Below are positions 1-7,716 of a stretch of 21,190 nt of DNA, in pieces. A model generated the notes under the pieces. It had not been told where the DNA came from, did no database searches, and worked only from the letters and a program-made list of their open reading frames with translations. Position numbers and translations under genes: made by a program. Location: positions 1 to 21,190 of the forward strand of contig SFID01000025.1 of NCBI GenBank assembly GCA_004555425.1, in the 5' to 3' direction. Position 1 is the first letter of the stretch, and each line of letters begins with the position of its first letter. Source of the stretch: Bacteroidales bacterium (lineage in GTDB: Bacteria > Bacteroidota > Bacteroidia > Bacteroidales > Bacteroidaceae).

Positions 1-218
1 ACTTCTACGAAGCCCCCTTTCACGGCAAGAGTAAACGGAGTTGTGCCCTGACACACGATAGTGCCAGATGTAAGTGTTGAAATAATCGGAGCGTGATTAA
101 CGAGCACTTCAAATGTACCCAATTCACCCGGCACACTGATTTGCTCACAGATTCCCGAGAACAACGTCTTCTCAGGCGATACGATATTTACCTGTAGTCC
201 TTGTGCGTTTGCTGTCAT
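1..218 (-). CDS. atpC: ATP synthase F1 subunit epsilon, C-terminus cut by window edge
   Basis: Epsilon subunit of the F1 part of ATP synthase, part of the central rotor stalk that couples proton flow to ATP synthesis and can inhibit hydrolysis. The first 72 codons are present, starting at the ATG at 218-216 with MTANAQGLQVNIVSPEKTLF. The visible part is the N-terminal beta-sandwich domain: the family pattern V-SPE-TLFSG, then a short loop, then GELG-FEVL-NHAP near residues 31-44, and the GGFVEV strand at the cut. It lies 112 bases after atpD on the same strand and is almost certainly cotranscribed with it. The atpD-atpC order, apart from atpA/atpG, is usual for Bacteroidales. The C-terminal helical domain lies outside the window. 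The identification is secure. Confidence 0.93.
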   Translation of the reverse strand, partial: MTANAQGLQVNIVSPEKTLFSGICEQISVPGELGTFEVLVNHAPIISTLTSGTIVCQGTTPFTLAVKGGFVE

Positions 219-268
219 TGTTTATCAGTTGACCTTTTTGCAGATTTTCAAATGCGAAATCAAGAAGA

Positions 269-319
269 GCTGAAAGATGGGTATACGAAGCTGTTTGTGG
301 GCATCCCACCCCTTTCAGC
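269..319 (-). promoter_or_regulatory. Intercistronic hairpin between atpD and atpC
   Basis: In the atpD-atpC spacer, GCTGAAAG (269-276) pairs with CTTTCAGC (312-319) and GGGT (279-282) with ACCC (308-311). This gives a 12-bp stem with one 2-base bulge. It begins 11 bases after the atpD stop codon. No run of T follows on the minus strand, so it does not look like a full intrinsic terminator. It could protect the atpD 3' end, cause partial termination, or set the beta:epsilon ratio. That function is inferred. Confidence 0.5.
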
Positions 320-330
320 CTTTCGCTTTC

Positions 331-1869
331 TTAGCCTTCTACGGAAGAGAGCAGGCGTTTACCCTTCTCAATAGCATCTTCGATAGTACCTACGTTGAGG
401 AATGCCTGCTCGGGCAGGTAATCCACTTCGCCATCCAGAATCATGTTGAAGCCACGGATGCAATCTTCGATGCTTACCATCACACCAGGAACGCCCGTAA
501 ACTGCTCGGCCACGGTAAACGGCTGTCCGAGGAAACGCTGAACGCGGCGTGCACGGTTCACAATGAGTTTGTCTTCGTCCGACAATTCATCCATACCGAG
601 GATGGCGATGATATCCTGAAGCTCTTTGTATTTCTGGAGAATCTGCTTCACGCGCTGTGCACAATTGTAATGTGCCTCGCCAATCACGTTGGGGTCGAGG
701 ATTCGCGAAGTAGAATCCAGTGGGTCAACTGCGGGATAGATACCCAACTCTGTAATCTTACGGTTGAGCACAGTCGTGGCATCCAAGTGGGTAAAGGTTG
801 TAGCGGGAGCAGGGTCGGTCAAGTCGTCGGCAGGAACATACACAGCCTGAATAGATGTAATCGAACCATTCTTTGTTGAGGTAATACGCTCCTGCATTGC
901 ACCCATTTCGCTGGCTAGTGTGGGTTGATAACCTACGGCCGAAGGCATACGTCCAAGAAGAGCGGACACCTCGGAACCAGCTTGAGTGAAACGGAAGATA
1001 TTATCGATAAAGAACAGAATATCTGTCTGTTTACCCTCAGCTGCTCCAGCGTCACGGAAGGCTTCGGCAATCGACAATCCCGAAAGGGCTACGGAGGCGC
1101 GGGCACCAGGAGGCTCATTCATCTGACCATACACAAGGGTGGCTTGGCTCTTCTCCATTTCCTTATAGTCAACTTTGGAGAGATCCCATTCGCCACGCTC
1201 CATGGCTTCCGCAAATTCCTTACCATATTTAATGACGCCCGATTCAATCATCCCGCGCAGAAGGGCGTTGCCCTCGCGGGTACGTTCACCTACACCTGCG
1301 AAGACAGAGAAGCCATCGTGGCCTTTGGCGATATTATTGATAAGTTCCATAATAAGCACGGTCTTGCCCACACCAGCACCGCCAAAGAGGCCAATCTTAC
1401 CACCTTTGGCATACGGCTCGAGCAGGTCAATCACCTTGATACCCGTATAGAGCACTTCGCTTTCGGTCTTGAGTTCCTCAAACTTAGGCGGTTCGCGATG
1501 AATCGGATAAGCTCCTGTTTCTTTGCTCAGTAGCTGAAGGCCGTCGATGGCCTCACCGATAACGTTCATCATACGTCCCTTAATCTGGGTGCCAGTAGGC
1601 ATAGAAATAGGCGAACCAAGGGCTTTCACTTCCAGACCGCGCATCAAGCCGTCTGTATTGTCCATAGCTACTGTTCTCACAGTATCTTCACCGATGTGCT
1701 GCTGCACTTCTACGATGATTTTCTTACCATCGGGATGTACGATTTCAAGTGCGTCGTGTATTTTGGGCAGCACGACATCGGCTTTTACCCCGGCAGTATC
1801 AAAGCAGACGTCCACAACAGGGCCAATAATCTGAGAGATACTTCCTTTTTGCTGGCTAATATTTTCCAT
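331..1869 (-). CDS. atpD: ATP synthase F1 subunit beta
   Basis: Catalytic beta subunit of F1; with alpha it forms the hexamer that makes or splits ATP on the cytoplasmic face of the membrane. The 512-residue protein has the N-terminal beta-barrel (about 10-90), the P-loop GGAGVGKT at 163-170, the catalytic glutamate in GERTREGN (E195), the LVYGQMNEPPGAR stretch, and the DELSDEDK motif in the C-terminal domain. It is about 50 residues longer than the E. coli protein. Part of this is an insertion of roughly 25 residues just before LVYGQMNEPP (around IKYGKEFAEAMERGEWDLSK), a feature I associate with Bacteroidetes. The ATG at 1869 is the only sensible start and has a promoter 30 bases upstream. 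It is the first gene of the operon, followed by atpC. Confidence 0.98.
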   Translation of the reverse strand: MENISQQKGSISQIIGPVVDVCFDTAGVKADVVLPKIHDALEIVHPDGKKIIVEVQQHIGEDTVRTVAMDNTDGLMRGLEVKALGSPISMPTGTQIKGRMMNVIGEAIDGLQLLSKETGAYPIHREPPKFEELKTESEVLYTGIKVIDLLEPYAKGGKIGLFGGAGVGKTVLIMELINNIAKGHDGFSVFAGVGERTREGNALLRGMIESGVIKYGKEFAEAMERGEWDLSKVDYKEMEKSQATLVYGQMNEPPGARASVALSGLSIAEAFRDAGAAEGKQTDILFFIDNIFRFTQAGSEVSALLGRMPSAVGYQPTLASEMGAMQERITSTKNGSITSIQAVYVPADDLTDPAPATTFTHLDATTVLNRKITELGIYPAVDPLDSTSRILDPNVIGEAHYNCAQRVKQILQKYKELQDIIAILGMDELSDEDKLIVNRARRVQRFLGQPFTVAEQFTGVPGVMVSIEDCIRGFNMILDGEVDYLPEQAFLNVGTIEDAIEKGKRLLSSVEG

Positions 1870-1898
1870 GGATTGTTATTGTGTTTTCAAATTTGCTG

Positions 1899-1929
1899 CA
1901 AAGATAGTGAAAGGCGAGTGGAAACCAAA
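1899..1929 (-). promoter_or_regulatory. Bacteroidetes-type promoter of atpD
   Basis: On the minus strand there is TTTG (1929-1926), a 19-base spacer, then TATCTTTG (1906-1899). This matches the Bacteroidetes consensus TTTG-N19/20-TAnnTTTG read by the primary sigma factor. The start point would fall near 1893, giving a leader of about 25 bases before the atpD ATG. An AT-rich stretch with a run of eight or more A/T lies just upstream of the -33 box. Confidence 0.85.
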
Positions 1930-1966
1930 ATAAAAAGTATTTTTTTTGTTCGCCTCCTATCTTACA

Positions 1967-2154
1967 AGGTAGGTTCTATAAATTAGTTTTGATGGAAGGT
2001 AGAGTTTCTTTTCAACCTGATTGTCTTCACGTTCCTCGTACCGTTTCTTTTTGTTCCATTCGGTCACGTAGCCCGCTACGCTCCTTCACGAAAAGCAAAA
2101 ACCTACGGCACGATAGCCGCGAATACATCGCAAGTTAATTTATAGAACCTACCT
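1967..2154. repeat. 188-bp element with 19-bp perfect terminal inverted repeats, copy 1
   Basis: The ends AGGTAGGTTCTATAAATTA (1967-1985) and TAATTTATAGAACCTACCT (2136-2154) are perfect inverted copies. A second copy of nearly the same length lies at 18129-18317. The two share both ends and several inner blocks, including GCAAAAACCTACGGCAC (2095-2111). An inner hairpin CGTAG-CCCG-CTACG is at 2067-2080. There is no open reading frame of note and no clear target-site duplication. This size and layout fit a MITE-like non-autonomous element or a dispersed structured repeat. It begins 98 bases upstream of the atpD ATG and just beyond the atpD promoter. Confidence 0.8.
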
Positions 2155-2192
2155 ATAGAGAAGTTTTCCAGCGAATAAGACTATCGGCCTAA

Positions 2193-2286
2193 CAGCCTAT
2201 GACTGCGTTGACACTAGAAAGCCGTAAGGCTTACGCCCAAAAATAGGGAGCGATGCATCCATTGAAATTAAGGACGCGAAGCAACC
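2193..2286. repeat. Degenerate tandem hairpin array, related to the array at 16821
   Basis: Four weakly conserved units follow one another. Each has a short palindromic block then a TTGAAA-like tail: CAGCCTATGACTG then CGTTGACACT; AAGCC-gtaa-GGCTT then a decayed tail; GGGAGCGATGCATCC then ATTGAAATTA; and GGACGCGAAGCAACC. They resemble the cleaner units at 16821-16906, where the tail is CGTTGAAACT. The array starts 39 bases after the 188-bp element and looks like a decayed copy of an intergenic repeat. Confidence 0.45.
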
Positions 2287-2344
2287 AAAGCTCGCCCTCG
2301 TAATATAATACATCACAGATGCTCGCGTGTGCAAAACTCGTCTT

Positions 2345-2376
2345 TTAACATTTCGCAAACTGTTGCGATATGTTAA
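2345..2376. promoter_or_regulatory. 32-bp palindrome, possible operator
   Basis: The sequence reads TTAACAT-t-TCGCAA-actg-TTGCGA-t-ATGTTAA: a 14-bp inverted repeat with a single T/T mismatch and a 4-base centre. It ends 5 bases before the -33 box of a strong promoter. Such two-fold symmetry directly upstream of a promoter is typical of a binding site for a dimeric regulator. I do not recognise the regulator. Confidence 0.6.
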
Positions 2377-2381
2377 ATGGA

Positions 2382-2413
2382 TTTGCTTTTCGCCGAAAAA
2401 TATATTATCTTTG
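2382..2413 (+). promoter_or_regulatory. Bacteroidetes-type promoter without a protein gene
   Basis: TTTG (2382-2385), a 20-base spacer, then TATCTTTG (2406-2413) match the Bacteroidetes promoter consensus. Transcription should start near 2418-2420. What follows at once is a strong terminator hairpin, not a gene, so the main product would be a very short RNA unless the hairpin is read through. Confidence 0.75.
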
Positions 2414-2421
2414 TACTAGCG

Positions 2422-2464
2422 AAGAGGAGAGAGCCCATAAACAAAGGGTTTTCTCCTCTTTTTT
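2422..2464 (+). terminator. Strong intrinsic terminator at the start of the transcript
   Basis: AAGAGGAGA (2422-2430) pairs with TCTCCTCTT (2452-2460). The stem continues inward through GAGCCC against GGGTTT with two G-U pairs, to about 15 bp, and T2459-T2464 completes the signal. It begins only a few bases after the predicted start point of the promoter at 2382-2413. It could define a tiny RNA of about 45 bases or act as an attenuator for something downstream. Confidence 0.75.
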
Positions 2465-2465
2465 C

Positions 2466-2930
2466 ATACGAAAATGGCCGAAAAAACCATTGTTTTACTA
2501 AGCATGTAGGAAATTCTAAATGCCGAAGCGGATTTTCAACTTGCTTTTGCGGATTTTTTTCGGGCCAAGTTGGTGCGCGAATTGACGATATAGAGATTCG
2601 AAAAGTTAAAATACATTTATTTTCAACCCTGCATTTTTATCATTTCATAGTAACGTGAAGGTCTTATTGCAAGGCAATGTAGCGCACGTTGTTTGTGTGC
2701 GTTTGGCTCAGAGGAAAAGGTTCTAAAAACTGGAATAACAAAAAAACAAGATACCTCCCCCTTGCGCTCGATGCAATGAACGTATGAAAAAACAAAAAGA
2801 TACGGTGCGAGATTCGAAAAGGCATCCAAGTGAAATAGAGAATCCACCTTAAAAGCATAGGGTGAATTTCCTCTTGAAACCTACCTTATATTGCCGAAGG
2901 TCAATAAATTCAATAAAAAAGATTAAATAA
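2466..2930. other. Gene-poor stretch, nothing firm seen
   Basis: No open frame here looks like a protein. An inverted repeat CAACTTG / CAAGTTG spans about 2539-2574. The sequence GAAACCTACCTTATA near 2876 resembles the outer end of the 188-bp element and may be a chance match or a solo end. The rest is AT-rich and without recognisable signals until the promoter at 2931. Confidence 0.5.
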
Positions 2931-2961
2931 TTTGTGGCTACAAAAAAATACCCTAACTTTG
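2931..2961 (+). promoter_or_regulatory. Promoter of the LRR/M60 operon
   Basis: TTTG (2931-2934), a 19-base spacer and TAACTTTG (2954-2961) match the Bacteroidetes consensus. The start point would be near 2967, leaving a leader of about 54 bases before the ATG at 3021. An A-rich tract (ATAAAAAAGATTAAATAA) lies just upstream of the -33 box and may act as an UP-like element. Confidence 0.85.
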
Positions 2962-3020
2962 CCGTAACATACGTAACACATATAGTGTTTAGCATCTTAA
3001 ATCCTTTAAATACCAACTAA

Positions 3021-4559
3021 ATGAAGAAAAAAATTCTCACCGCAGCACTTGCTGCCGCAGCATTGGCTCCTCTCTCAATGGCCAATGCACAGGAGCAAGA
3101 GTATGTAGGAACAGCAAGACTGACCTCTGCTGCTACCACCCCCATCACACTGAGGGTGAACAACAACTACTATGGTGTGACTGTCGATTGGGGAGATGGT
3201 AATCCCATCCTCTACAAAGACTGCACAGGTACGGAACGCGAAATTACGGGCACGCCCAAGGGCACCATCGTCATCAGCGGATATGCCGGATGGGATATGC
3301 TTGACTGCTCTGACTGCCAGTTGACTAGCCTTGACGTGACAGTGGCCACCAACCTGCACTCTGTATTCTGCCAGGACAACCAGCTGACCGAACTTGACCT
3401 CAGAGGAATGGCCAACTTGACCGACTTGGATTGCAGCGGCAACCAACTGACCACTATCACTACCGAAGCTACAGATTTCAGTTCCGTCATGACGGGCCTT
3501 GAAATGCTGAACCTCGCCGACAACCAACTGGAAGGAAAGTTCACCGTCAAGGCAACCAACCTTCAGGTAGCCAATCTCTCCAACAATGCGTTCACATTGC
3601 TGACCTTGTCCAACCCCAACCTGAATGCGCTCTACTGCGATGGCAACAAATTGGTGGGTCTAGGTTTGAAGTCAAACGCCAAACTGGCCACACTCGTAAC
3701 TTACAACAACGCTATCACCAAACTGTCCCTGCCCGCCGACCTGCCAAATATGCAGCAGCTGGTAGTGAGTGGCAACAAGCTCTACAACACCACTAAACTT
3801 GACTTAGGTGAAGCAACATTATTGAAGGACATTGATGTGGAAAACTGCGGACTGACCTCCTTCATCACTCCCAAAAATATGAAGGTTAACACGCTGAATG
3901 TGGCACACAACACCCTGCCCCTTGCTGTGCTTCCGCTCGCAGCCTACAAGCCCGCGCAGTATAAGTTTGAGCCGCAGAACCCACTGGACATCACGAAGGT
4001 GCCTGGCGTAATCATGGACAACGGAGTGCCCCGCATTGACGTGACCACTTGGGCCAACCGCACAAAGGCTGAATACCAGCTTGATCTTTCGGAATACCGC
4101 TACATCGGTCGCACAGAAGGAACTACGGGTAAGGCAGATGCCGACTATACATGGTTCAGCGTTGATAAGGAAGGACACGAAACCGAGATGGTGAAGGGTA
4201 CTAGCTCCTCTGCCCCTGGCGACTACTATGCACTCAACGGCAAATTCGCCTTCTTCACTCCACAGGCCAAAGCCTACGTGCGCATTACCTCCAAGACCTA
4301 TGGTGTGAGCGTCAACTTCATGCCCATTGCCATTGGCGATGACATCACGGCCATCGAGACCATGGAGAACACGCAGGAAGGTTTGCAAGTACATGCTCAG
4401 GGTGGCGAAATCATCCTTTCCGCTAGTCAGCAGCAGCCCGTCAGCATCTACACCATCTCTGGCCAGCGCGTATGGACTGGCAATGTTGGTGCAGAAGGTC
4501 AGCGCGTCAGCCTGCCGAAGGGCATTTACGTTGTTGGCGGCAAGAAAGTGCTGAACTAA
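3021..4559 (+). CDS. Exported leucine-rich repeat protein with C-terminal sorting-type domain
   Basis: Probable secreted or surface protein of 512 residues. A signal peptide (KKK, then an Ala/Leu core, cleavage likely after ANA near residue 23) is followed by a small beta domain with a VDWGDG motif (about 55-60), as in many Bacteroidetes surface LRR proteins. Leucine-rich repeats of the form L--LD---N--L--L-C--NQLT run from about residue 92 to 300, then a beta-rich region. The last 45 residues have the pattern VSIYTISGQRV...LPKGIYVVGGKKV, which resembles type IX secretion sorting domains. LRR regions usually bind proteins or glycans; no catalytic motif is seen. It is the first gene of a two-gene unit with the M60 peptidase 65 bases on, suggesting it helps bind the substrate or host surface. 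The ATG at 3021 is fixed by the signal peptide and promoter. Confidence 0.85.
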   Translation: MKKKILTAALAAAALAPLSMANAQEQEYVGTARLTSAATTPITLRVNNNYYGVTVDWGDGNPILYKDCTGTEREITGTPKGTIVISGYAGWDMLDCSDCQLTSLDVTVATNLHSVFCQDNQLTELDLRGMANLTDLDCSGNQLTTITTEATDFSSVMTGLEMLNLADNQLEGKFTVKATNLQVANLSNNAFTLLTLSNPNLNALYCDGNKLVGLGLKSNAKLATLVTYNNAITKLSLPADLPNMQQLVVSGNKLYNTTKLDLGEATLLKDIDVENCGLTSFITPKNMKVNTLNVAHNTLPLAVLPLAAYKPAQYKFEPQNPLDITKVPGVIMDNGVPRIDVTTWANRTKAEYQLDLSEYRYIGRTEGTTGKADADYTWFSVDKEGHETEMVKGTSSSAPGDYYALNGKFAFFTPQAKAYVRITSKTYGVSVNFMPIAIGDDITAIETMENTQEGLQVHAQGGEIILSASQQQPVSIYTISGQRVWTGNVGAEGQRVSLPKGIYVVGGKKVLN

Positions 4560-4624
4560 GCAGACATCTCAAACGAATGTTGAATCTTTCATCAATCACT
4601 CCTTATATAATAACGAACAAGACA

Positions 4625-6823
4625 ATGAAAATCAAATATTACATCACCTCAGTAGTGCTGGCATTGTCTCTGGCTATGCCTGTCGCTGCGCAAAACAACC
4701 TGCGCGAAGGTTCGCTGGATATGATTGTCGCTCCCCACGACCTTACCCTTGGATCGGCTGAGCGCACAACCAACTTCCAGGTGCGCGCCAATGTAGAATA
4801 CACCGTCAGCAGCGATGCCGACTGGCTCACAGTGCGAACCGCCAAGGGCAATCGCGTTTACCTGCATCTCACCCAGAACTATGCGGGCGAAGCTCGTGTA
4901 GGAAAAGTAACCTTGGCCAATGCTGAGAAGGGCATCACCCAGACCCTGACCGTGACCCAAAAAGCCGACGACTCCTTCCTGCGTATCCCCAATACGCCCG
5001 AAGCTCAGGCTGAATACCTTCAGGTGTTCACCGATATGTCGCTCAGCCAGCTCAAGGAGGGCATCACGCGTGCCGACATCGAACCCCTGACCAACCCCTT
5101 CTGCAAGGCACTGGCTATGCAAATGCTTGAGGGAACGTATAATAAGGACTACCGTGTATCAAAGCAGATTTGCTACAACGATCCCCACGTGCTCTCCGCC
5201 GAATGGAACGCTCCTGGCAAACTCTACGACCAGTTGGCAGGTGTGACGGGTATTCACTTCCCCGCCAAGTCCAAGATGGCTGTGATGGTCACGGGTATTC
5301 CCGAAGGCAAGCAGGTTCAGCTGAAGATTATGGCTTGGTGGACGGGTAAGGAAGGCAACAACTTTGATGGCGGCAACCCCAACCAGAAGACTTACACGCT
5401 TCAAAACGGCTTCAACCTCATTGACTACGACTACACGTATGAAGGATTGGCCTACGTATCATACTACGATGCCCAGCCCGAAACGATGCCCGAACTGACA
5501 GTTCACTTTGTCAACGGTATTGTCAATGGTTACCTCTCGCCCGACAAGACCAACCAGGAAATGTACGACCTCTGCTCCAAGGCGCCCAACCGCCACATGG
5601 ACTGCTGGGGCAAGAAGGTTCACTCCGTATGGACTTCCGATGGTCTGAAGAAGTATTGCAAGGATGTCAATGGCAATCCCAAGGGTTATCGCCAGTTCAT
5701 GAACGTGCTCGACTCCCTCATCGCTTGGGAGCACCGCTCACTCGGCTTCGAGAAGTACGACCGCCTGCCCAACACTCGTTCCTTCGCTTATGTGAACTAT
5801 ACTTACTATATGTTCCAAGGTGGCTACGGCGTTTCCTTCCACCACAATCAGGAACAGCGCGTGCTGAGTTGCAAGACCTTGATGACGAACGACGACGATG
5901 CCATCTGGGGTCTGAGCCACGAGTGGGGTCACCAGCACCAGATGCAGCCCTATTTCTGCTGGGGTGGTCTGGGCGAAGTGTCCAACAACGTGCAGTCCTA
6001 CTACAACATCACCCACATGGGCTACCGCTCTTCCGACAAGATTAACCAGTGGGTACCAGCCCGTCGTCACTTCCTCGAGGACTACGAGTTTAGCACCAAG
6101 AGTATTGTCAGCGACAAGCGTCGCGATGCTTACAAATACCGCGACGAATTGAAATTCTCGCCCAAGATGTTTGCTCTCGCCGAAGCCATGGAAGACAGCG
6201 TCATCCACCCGCAATCGAAAGGCGACAACCGCGGCGTAGGTATCTCTGAAGTAGGTGTAGGCGAAACACTCTGTCCTTTCATCATGCTCGTCAACTACTG
6301 GACCAATAATGGATTCCCCGACTTCACGGCAGACTACTACGAATCTCTCCGTCAGAACGACGACCCCAATGGTTCGCAGATTGAGAAGCAGGGCGAAGTT
6401 GACAAGTACGAACTCCTGGCCAGCGCGCAAAACGGCAACAAGAACAATAAGTGGCCTGAGTTCAAGCAGAAATACCCTGAATCCTGCTGGGTAGTGGACA
6501 AGTATATCACCGATGACCACCACAGCAAGTGGGAAAACTCCATCCCCTTCGTGCTCAACTACATTCGCAAGACCAGCCGCCTAGTCGGTTACGACCTGAC
6601 GCCGTACTTTGAGAAGTGGGGCTTCCTCCGCAACACGGCACAGCGCATTGGCGACTACGGCAACTACTTTATGGTTTGCACCACCGAAATGCTCGACGAG
6701 TTCAAGGCCGACCAGAAGGCCCTCATCGATGCAGGCGAAATCGAGGCAATGCCCGAAGGAATGGTTGAAGCCATCTCCAACTACGGCGACGACTTCCACG
6801 CTCGTCCTACGATTGCGAACTAA
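4625..6823 (+). CDS. Exported M60-family metallopeptidase with BACON domain (mucinase-like)
   Basis: Predicted zinc peptidase of the M60/enhancin-like family, 732 residues. Family members characterised in gut Bacteroides cut O-glycosylated host proteins such as mucins. A signal peptide (MKIKYYITSVVLALSLAMPVAAQ) is followed by a BACON domain at about 35-113, linked to glycan or mucin binding. The M60 catalytic region has HEWGH at 432-436 and a downstream glutamate E451 in GLGEVSNN, fitting HExxH-x(8-28)-E. The open frame extends upstream into the previous gene, but the ATG at 4625 is chosen because it puts the signal peptide at the N-terminus. No lipobox cysteine and no clear C-terminal sorting domain are seen, so the export route after the Sec system is uncertain. 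It is cotranscribed with the LRR gene and followed by a terminator. The substrate is inferred from the family. Confidence 0.9.
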   Translation: MKIKYYITSVVLALSLAMPVAAQNNLREGSLDMIVAPHDLTLGSAERTTNFQVRANVEYTVSSDADWLTVRTAKGNRVYLHLTQNYAGEARVGKVTLANAEKGITQTLTVTQKADDSFLRIPNTPEAQAEYLQVFTDMSLSQLKEGITRADIEPLTNPFCKALAMQMLEGTYNKDYRVSKQICYNDPHVLSAEWNAPGKLYDQLAGVTGIHFPAKSKMAVMVTGIPEGKQVQLKIMAWWTGKEGNNFDGGNPNQKTYTLQNGFNLIDYDYTYEGLAYVSYYDAQPETMPELTVHFVNGIVNGYLSPDKTNQEMYDLCSKAPNRHMDCWGKKVHSVWTSDGLKKYCKDVNGNPKGYRQFMNVLDSLIAWEHRSLGFEKYDRLPNTRSFAYVNYTYYMFQGGYGVSFHHNQEQRVLSCKTLMTNDDDAIWGLSHEWGHQHQMQPYFCWGGLGEVSNNVQSYYNITHMGYRSSDKINQWVPARRHFLEDYEFSTKSIVSDKRRDAYKYRDELKFSPKMFALAEAMEDSVIHPQSKGDNRGVGISEVGVGETLCPFIMLVNYWTNNGFPDFTADYYESLRQNDDPNGSQIEKQGEVDKYELLASAQNGNKNNKWPEFKQKYPESCWVVDKYITDDHHSKWENSIPFVLNYIRKTSRLVGYDLTPYFEKWGFLRNTAQRIGDYGNYFMVCTTEMLDEFKADQKALIDAGEIEAMPEGMVEAISNYGDDFHARPTIAN

Positions 6824-6853
6824 TCTTTGGTCCTATATACCTATATTTATATT

Positions 6854-6888
6854 AGGGGCGGCGATATTCTCGCTGCCCCTTTATTTTT
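6854..6888 (+). terminator. Terminator after the M60 peptidase gene
   Basis: AGGGGCGGCG (6854-6863) pairs with CGCTGCCCCT (6871-6880) through ten base pairs, one of them G-U, around a 7-base loop. TTATTTTT follows. It closes the LRR/M60 transcription unit 30 bases after the stop codon. Confidence 0.85.
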
Positions 6889-6977
6889 AATATTCCTTGG
6901 TTGCCAATCCCACCTTGCTTCTTTTGTGAGAGAGAGGTATTTTTCGGGCGTACGGACTACGTGGGAAAGGTTTCTCC

Positions 6978-7008
6978 TTGCCTATCACAAATTATTATAT
7001 TACTTTTG
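6978..7008 (+). promoter_or_regulatory. Promoter of the tsaC-clc-fmt unit
   Basis: TTG (6978-6980), a 20-base spacer and TACTTTTG (7001-7008) fit the Bacteroidetes consensus, with a shortened -33 box. The start point would be near 7013, only about 10 bases before the ATG at 7023. This rules out the in-frame TTG at 6978 as the gene start, because that codon is itself part of the -33 box. Confidence 0.7.
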
Positions 7009-7022
7009 CGCTTATTATTCCT

Positions 7023-7694
7023 ATGAGCAAAAAGAAAACAACCCTTCGTTCAGCCTCCCCCTCCGCTGCTTCCACCGAATACATCGACAATACACCGCAA
7101 CGGAAAGCGTTCGGCCCGTTGCCGCAAGCCTGGCGCGAAGACATTCGTCAGGCCCTTGAGGTAATGCAGCGCGGAGGTGTCATCCTCTACCCCACCGATA
7201 CGATATGGGGAATAGGTTGTGATGCCACGAATGCCGAAGCCGTGGCGCGCGTCTTTGCCATCAAGCGACGCGAAGATGCCAAGGCGTTAATCTCGCTGGT
7301 AGATTCGCCAGCAAAGGTGCAAGGCTATGTTCGCGAAATGCCCGATGTGGCCTGGGACCTCATCGAACTGGCCAGCCGTCCGCTTACAATTATTTACGAT
7401 GGAGCACGATTCTTGGCCCCAAACCTTATGGCCGAAGACGGCAGTGCTGCCTTGCGCGTGACGAACGAGCCTTTCAGCCACGAACTCTGCATGCGCATGA
7501 AGCGACCCATCGTTTCGACCTCAGCCAATATCAGTGGCGAAGCTGCGCCTCGGTCTTTCGCAGATATCTCTCCCGAAATTATCAGTCAGGTGGACTATGT
7601 TTGCACTTCGCGTCGCGAGGAGCCCGAGAATCCTTCTGCTTCCAGTATTATCAAACTTGGTAGCGGCGGGCTCGTTCAGATTATCCGCGAATAG
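7023..7694 (+). CDS. tsaC: L-threonylcarbamoyladenylate synthase (Sua5/YciO/YrdC family)
   Basis: Makes threonylcarbamoyl-AMP from threonine, bicarbonate and ATP, the first step of the t6A modification at position 37 of ANN-reading tRNAs. The 223-residue protein is a single YrdC domain after a basic, low-complexity tail of about 30 residues. Typical motifs are PTDTIWGIGCDA (about 57-68), KRRE-AKA with its conserved basic residues, LRVTN, and STSANISGE. It lacks the extra C-terminal Sua5 domain, so TsaC-like is the better label. YciO-type paralogues with unclear roles cannot be excluded. The ATG at 7023 is preferred over the upstream TTG for the promoter reason given at 6978-7008. The clc gene follows after 102 bases. 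Confidence 0.88.
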   Translation: MSKKKTTLRSASPSAASTEYIDNTPQRKAFGPLPQAWREDIRQALEVMQRGGVILYPTDTIWGIGCDATNAEAVARVFAIKRREDAKALISLVDSPAKVQGYVREMPDVAWDLIELASRPLTIIYDGARFLAPNLMAEDGSAALRVTNEPFSHELCMRMKRPIVSTSANISGEAAPRSFADISPEIISQVDYVCTSRREEPENPSASSIIKLGSGGLVQIIRE

Positions 7695-7716
7695 TTACCT
7701 GCTTTTTATCAACTTT

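Noticed and set aside
2345..2382. Resemblance of the palindrome to a XerCD dif site (right arm ATATGTTAAAT)
   Set aside because: The left arm matches poorly and the spacer is off. The full symmetry and the adjoining promoter fit an operator better. Gene orientation diverges here, opposite to what is expected at a terminus.
2474..2593. Frame reading MAEKTIVLLSM, a TAG stop, then 27 more open codons
   Set aside because: The two halves look vaguely protein-like, but the total is 40 codons with no family match and no promoter of its own. Stop-codon readthrough would be special pleading.
2377..2658. 93-codon frame starting between the palindrome and the promoter
   Set aside because: Its start codon lies upstream of the predicted transcription start and it runs through a strong terminator. 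The product has no recognisable features.
2623..2858. Two overlapping minus-strand frames of 64-74 codons
   Set aside because: Low-complexity, no promoter, no family features. They lie in AT-rich intergenic sequence.
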